A stretch of DNA of 64,000 bases. Source: Alteromonas gilva. GTDB taxonomy: Bacteria > Pseudomonadota > Gammaproteobacteria > Enterobacterales > Alteromonadaceae. Below the pieces are notes generated by a model. It saw nothing but the letters and a program-made list of their open reading frames with translations. It did not search any database and was not told the origin of the DNA. Positions 60,470 through 64,000 of this stretch are shown one piece after another; within the stretch, counting starts at the first letter, position 1; every line of letters begins with the position of its first letter. The translations under genes were made by a program, and so were the position numbers. The stretch spans positions 1 through 64,000 of the forward strand of contig NZ_JAQQXP010000001.1 of the NCBI RefSeq assembly GCF_028595265.1. The letters are read 5' to 3'.

Positions 60470-61102
60470 ATGAAAAAGCTCATGTTAGTTTGTGCTGTAT
60501 CGGCGGCCATCACAGTGACCGGCTGCGCAAATAGCAACAATACACAGCGCGGCACGGCTATTGGCGCTGTTGCAGGGGCCTTACTCGGCAAAGCAACCGG
60601 AGATAACGACAAGAGTCGGTATGCCTGGGGCGCCGTTGTAGGGGCGATTGCTGGTGGTGCCATCGGTAATTATATGGATAAGCAGGAAGAGGCACTACGC
60701 GAAGAACTGGCCGATACTGGCGTTGATGTGGTTCGCGAGGGCGATACGTTGCATCTTATTATGCCCGGCGATATCACCTTTGCCACCAACAGTGCAGCGG
60801 TTAGTCCTAATTTTAACCCCGTATTAAACGACGTGGCACTCATACTGAACGAGTATGAAAAAACCGTGCTGATGATTAAAGGCCACACGGATGACACCGG
60901 CGCCGAGGAATACAATCAGGCCCTCTCAGAGCGCCGTGCTAATGCAGTGAAAAACCTGCTAACCACCTACAACGTTAACAGCCAGCGCATTACTACGGTT
61001 GGCCTGGGCGAATACAAACCAAAAGTACCCAATACCTCGGCCGAAAATCGCCAGCAAAACCGGCGTGTTGAGCTTTCGATCGAACCGATTAAACGCTCCT
61101 AA
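60470..61102 (+). CDS. OmpA-like lipoprotein (YiaD type)
   Basis: 210 residues. Lipoprotein signal with lipobox VTGC (Cys19). A glycine-zipper segment AIGAVAGALLGKATG and GAVVGAIAGGAIGNYMDKQ (30-70) is followed by an OmpA C-terminal domain (about 100-205) with peptidoglycan-binding residues in TDDTGAEEYNQALSERRA and NRRVELSI. It probably anchors the outer membrane to peptidoglycan. A terminator follows. Confidence 0.93.
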   Translation: MKKLMLVCAVSAAITVTGCANSNNTQRGTAIGAVAGALLGKATGDNDKSRYAWGAVVGAIAGGAIGNYMDKQEEALREELADTGVDVVREGDTLHLIMPGDITFATNSAAVSPNFNPVLNDVALILNEYEKTVLMIKGHTDDTGAEEYNQALSERRANAVKNLLTTYNVNSQRITTVGLGEYKPKVPNTSAENRQQNRRVELSIEPIKRS

Positions 61103-61160
61103 TCTGGTTGGCACCTGGCAGGTCTTCGCTAGGTACCGGCGTTGTCGGTTAGCTCATATG

Positions 61161-61200
61161 ACACCAGGCCGGAAGTTACTGTAAGGCCTGGTGTGATTTT
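61161..61200 (+). terminator. Rho-independent terminator after the OmpA-like gene
   Basis: 10-bp perfect stem ACACCAGGCC/GGCCTGGTGT with a 12-base loop, then GATTTTATTT. The tail is on the plus side. The hairpin overlaps the last codons of the convergent NTF2-like gene. Confidence 0.7.
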
Positions 61201-61643
61201 ATTTGTTTGGCGACGTCACGGGCAATATCGTTAGGAATGGGGATGGTGAGATGGTACTGCGAGACTTTCCAGCCCTGCTCTGTTTTAACAAGAACGCCCG
61301 TTCCACGGGTCAGGCCCAGCGACGCGTTATCGAGAAGTTCATCAAACCACGCCACATCCCCGCCCGGAGAAAAATAAATATGTCGGTCCTGTAAGGTATA
61401 CGTCCAGCCAGTCCCCCTGTCGAACACAGGTTTTGCATAGTTTTTAAAGGATTGCAGATCCCATGTTTCCGAGGCATCGGTACCAATAAATACCGCATCA
61501 TCACTATAAAGAGCAAAATAGGCTTCGAAGTTGGCCTCAGAGGCATTGGCATGCAGCGAATTTAATACCCTATCAACAGCCTCCTCATTATTTGCTGACG
61601 CCGACAAGGCGATAAAACACATTAAACAGAACCATAGACGCAT
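61176..61643 (-). CDS. secreted NTF2-like protein (SnoaL/DUF4440 type)
   Basis: 155 residues from the ATG at 61643 with AAGG upstream; a TTG start 13 codons earlier is possible. Signal peptide about 1-18 (after SASA). The mature part has the NTF2-like alpha-beta fold with AVDRVLNSLHANASEANFEAYF, DAVFIGTDASETW and a GVLVKTEQGWKVSQYHLT strand pair. Such domains bind or transform small molecules; no function can be set. Convergent with the OmpA-like gene. Confidence 0.75.
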   Translation of the reverse strand: MRLWFCLMCFIALSASANNEEAVDRVLNSLHANASEANFEAYFALYSDDAVFIGTDASETWDLQSFKNYAKPVFDRGTGWTYTLQDRHIYFSPGGDVAWFDELLDNASLGLTRGTGVLVKTEQGWKVSQYHLTIPIPNDIARDVAKQIKSHQALQ

Positions 61644-61846
61644 AATAAAAACCTTAATTGGGAATGGAATCAGACGTTTCAATTCGTTTTGATTGTGTCA
61701 TCGAGTGTCCATTGGTTTACAAGAAATTGTTTTTTAATGGTAATTATTAAAAAGTATAGTTGCAAACCATGGCTTGTGGACTATTTTTTGTATAAGCCTT
61801 GTTTTTGGGGCCTTGTACCTAGTCTATATTCGGGGTCTGTTACTTT

Positions 61847-63466
61847 ATGAACTTTTTATCAAAGCTCACCGTGGGTCAGAAGATCCTGCTTATACCCGTG
61901 ATTGGCACGCTGAGCTTTATACTGTTTATTGTTATCAACAGTGTTGTATCGTCACAAAATGCGAGCAAGTTAGAAGTTGCTCAAAATATTGATTTTCCAG
62001 CCCTGCAGCTAAGCACCTCGGCGTTGACTAACATGGAAAAGGTGCGGGATACCTTAGCGTCGTCAGTCACAACCGGTGATACCGAAGCCATTTCTATTGC
62101 CAGCGAAAAAGCCGATGCCGTGCGGTCTGACTTAAAGTCGATCAGCCAGATCGCACCAGCGTTGAAAAATGACATTAGCGCGATTCTTTCGGCATTTAAC
62201 GCTTACCATGATACTGCTGGGCCGCTGACATTGTCGATACTCGATAATACCGCTGACTTTGCCACCCTCGGTGAACAACTGGAAGTGATGAATGGCAAGT
62301 ACGATGAGGCAATAGACAAACTCAATCAATTTAAACGCGCTCGACAGCAAACCTTTGAAGATGCGTTTGAACAATACAACAATGCCCAGGACTTTTTGTT
62401 TTGGCTGGGTATTGTTATGGGCGGGCTAACAACGTTAGTGCTGTTCGGTACGGCAATCCCGGTTACCCGAACAATAACTGGTAACCTTTCGCGGGTGGTT
62501 AAGTCGCTGCGCGATATTGCTGAGGAAGATGGGGATCTCACCATTCGTATCCAGACTAACGCCCAGGACGAAGTAGGCGACCTGGTAAAGTATTTTAATC
62601 GCTTTATGGAAAAACTGCAGCGGGTGGTGAAAGACATTGTTGATACCACCTTGCCGTTGTCTGACTTAGCGCAGAACCTCAACCAACTCACTGATGTAAC
62701 GAATAAAAATATTGTCCGGCAAAAAGGGGCAGCAACGCACGCAAAAGACGCCGTAGACAACATGAATCACTCAGTGATTGCGGTTGCTGAGAGTGCTGCG
62801 GAGGCGGCCAGTGCGGCAGATGAAGCGTCTAACGCCTCGGCGAATGGTCAGTCAGTAGTAAACAGTACGGTAAGCAATATTCAGGCGCTGGCGAAAAATG
62901 TCGAGCAAACATCTGTTGTGATACGCCAGCTGGAAAGCGATTCGAATCAGGTTGGGGTGATACTGGATGTGATTAAAGGCATTGCCGAACAAACTAACTT
63001 ATTGGCGCTTAATGCTGCGATAGAAGCCGCTCGTGCCGGTGAGCAAGGTCGCGGCTTTGCAGTCGTTGCTGATGAAGTACGAACGTTAGCTTCGCGCACT
63101 CAGCAGTCGACCGAACAAATTCAAAAAACCATTGAACAACTGCAAAATGCAGCGCAAAAAGCGGTAGAGGTAATGTCCAGTGGTACGTCTCAGGCTGAAG
63201 GCAGTGTTGCTGAGGCCAATAAAGCCGGTGATAGCCTTACTGTGATCGCTGAAACCATTCATCGCATCAGCACGATGAATGGTCAGATTGCCAGTTCTAC
63301 CGACGACCAACAGGCCGTTGCTCGACAAATAGTGGGTTTTGTCGATGAAATCAATGCGCGTACCGATGAAACGTCCAACAATTCAACACGTTTGGCGTCG
63401 GCGAGTAACGAACTCGCCGGTTTAGCCAAAAATCTGGAGAATATCGCGCGGCAATTTCGCGTTTAA
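61847..63466 (+). CDS. methyl-accepting chemotaxis protein
   Basis: 539 residues. TM1 about 11-33 and TM2 about 183-205 flank a 150-residue helical periplasmic sensor, probably a four-helix bundle. HAMP follows (206-258), then the signalling domain with the hairpin GIAEQTNLLALNAAIEAARAGEQGR (tip, shown by its conserved ends) near 375-400. Methylation helices flank it. No C-terminal CheR/CheB pentapeptide is present. The ligand is unknown. Confidence 0.93.
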   Translation: MNFLSKLTVGQKILLIPVIGTLSFILFIVINSVVSSQNASKLEVAQNIDFPALQLSTSALTNMEKVRDTLASSVTTGDTEAISIASEKADAVRSDLKSISQIAPALKNDISAILSAFNAYHDTAGPLTLSILDNTADFATLGEQLEVMNGKYDEAIDKLNQFKRARQQTFEDAFEQYNNAQDFLFWLGIVMGGLTTLVLFGTAIPVTRTITGNLSRVVKSLRDIAEEDGDLTIRIQTNAQDEVGDLVKYFNRFMEKLQRVVKDIVDTTLPLSDLAQNLNQLTDVTNKNIVRQKGAATHAKDAVDNMNHSVIAVAESAAEAASAADEASNASANGQSVVNSTVSNIQALAKNVEQTSVVIRQLESDSNQVGVILDVIKGIAEQTNLLALNAAIEAARAGEQGRGFAVVADEVRTLASRTQQSTEQIQKTIEQLQNAAQKAVEVMSSGTSQAEGSVAEANKAGDSLTVIAETIHRISTMNGQIASSTDDQQAVARQIVGFVDEINARTDETSNNSTRLASASNELAGLAKNLENIARQFRV

Positions 63467-63574
63467 CCAGTGTGGCGTGCCAGCTCATTAAAACCAAACC
63501 CGGGGATAACGGGTTCATACAATAATCGTCTGCTACTCAAGGGTAGCTGGTTATACATTTACCTGGAAAAAACT

Positions 63575-64000
63575 ATGAAAAAACAAACGATTTTGGCCGC
63601 ACTTGCACTGTCTACAGTGCCACTTAGTGCCGGTGCAGAAATTAATTTTAGTGGCTTTGGCAGTGTTGTTGGCGGGGTTGCACTGGACGATGAAGTGACT
63701 GTTCGTCGCTACTCCGATGATATTGAATTTAAACAAGGCTCGTTTTTTGCGTTGCAAGCGTATTCAGATTTAACGGAAGGGCTCAGTGCAACCGTTCAGT
63801 TGCGGGCGCGCGGCAGTGATGACTGGGAGCCGGATTTTACCTGGGCATATCTCTCTTATGAAATTGATCCAAGCTGGCGAATTCAAGCTGGTCGGCAGCG
63901 TATTCCATTTTATCTGTATTCTGACTATCTGGATGTTTCCTACGCATATCATTGGATCTCACCGCCGTCAGAGGTATATAAAGCGCCCTTTGATTCAATT
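63575..64000 (+). CDS. porin, 5' part (runs off the window)
   Basis: 142 codons to the window end in one frame. Signal peptide about 1-22 (cleaved after SAGA), then INFSGFGSVVGGVALDD, a typical first strand of a gammaproteobacterial porin, and alternating strands such as LSATVQLRAR and FTWAYLSYEI with WRIQAGRQRIPFY. The substrate cannot be told from this part. A GGAA ribosome site precedes the ATG at 63575. Confidence 0.8.
   Translation, partial: MKKQTILAALALSTVPLSAGAEINFSGFGSVVGGVALDDEVTVRRYSDDIEFKQGSFFALQAYSDLTEGLSATVQLRARGSDDWEPDFTWAYLSYEIDPSWRIQAGRQRIPFYLYSDYLDVSYAYHWISPPSEVYKAPFDSI

Noticed and set aside
1..64000. CRISPR arrays, insertion sequences, prophage or toxin-antitoxin modules
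   Set aside because: I looked for spaced repeats, transposase or integrase-like proteins and small toxin pairs and saw none.

Overview
This is core chromosome of a gammaproteobacterium around the replication origin. Gene families, the CATG-rich rRNA leader, the E. coli-like order rsmB-fmt-def-dprA-smg-yrdD-tsaC-aroE-yrdA-rrn, and the Vibrio/Shewanella-like order gyrB-recF-dnaN-dnaA / rpmH-rnpA-yidD-yidC-mnmE-mioC / mnmG-rsmG-parA-parB-atp fit the Alteromonadales. Alteromonadaceae is my best guess and rests on overall resemblance, not on a database search. I see no insertion sequence, prophage, CRISPR array or obvious horizontally acquired island.

Layout. 1-750: 5' end of a 16S rRNA gene (minus strand), its boxA leader and three tandem promoters. 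0.75-8.5 kb: yrdA, aroE, a truncated globin, ompW with FNR-like boxes, hemF, tsaC, yrdD, smg, dprA and a LysM protein. 8.7-15.2 kb: the def-fmt-rsmB-trkA operon, converging on trkH and elbB. 15.2-23.2 kb: polA preceded by DnaA boxes, a short Spot 42 RNA, a possible second small RNA, engB, cytochrome c4, a CsrB/CsrC-like RNA, a methyltransferase, yihI, a DUF2489 protein and tag. 23.4-29.7 kb: glyQS, a lipoprotein and a large M14 carboxypeptidase. 29.8-36.2 kb: gyrB-recF-dnaN-dnaA on the minus strand, with two parS sites inside recF. 36.2-43.2 kb: rpmH to mnmE, mioC, then a dnaT-like/dnaC pair. 43.2-43.7 kb: oriC, with several DnaA boxes, 19 GATC sites and an AT-rich unwinding region. 43.7-55.3 kb: mnmG, rsmG, parA, parB and the nine-gene atp operon. 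55.3-64 kb: a more variable segment with a solute-binding-like protein, a decayed VOC pseudogene, an unrecognised membrane protein, a DTW-domain protein, an alkyltransferase-like protein, an HD-GYP phosphodiesterase, an OmpA-like lipoprotein, an NTF2-like secreted protein, a chemoreceptor and the start of a porin.

How it works together. Most genes serve replication start (dnaA, dnaN, recF, gyrB, dnaT/dnaC, oriC), origin segregation (parA, parB, parS), translation and RNA modification (def, fmt, rsmB, tsaC, mnmE, mnmG, rsmG, rpmH, rnpA, glyQS), membrane insertion (yidD, yidC) and energy (atp). The least settled material is non-coding: the RNAs around polA-engB-yihI, the DnaA-box clusters at three places, and the parS sites in recF. 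No wholly new system is evident; the strongest leads are the CsrC-like RNA/attenuator, the second RNA beside spf, and the spread of origin-type signals.
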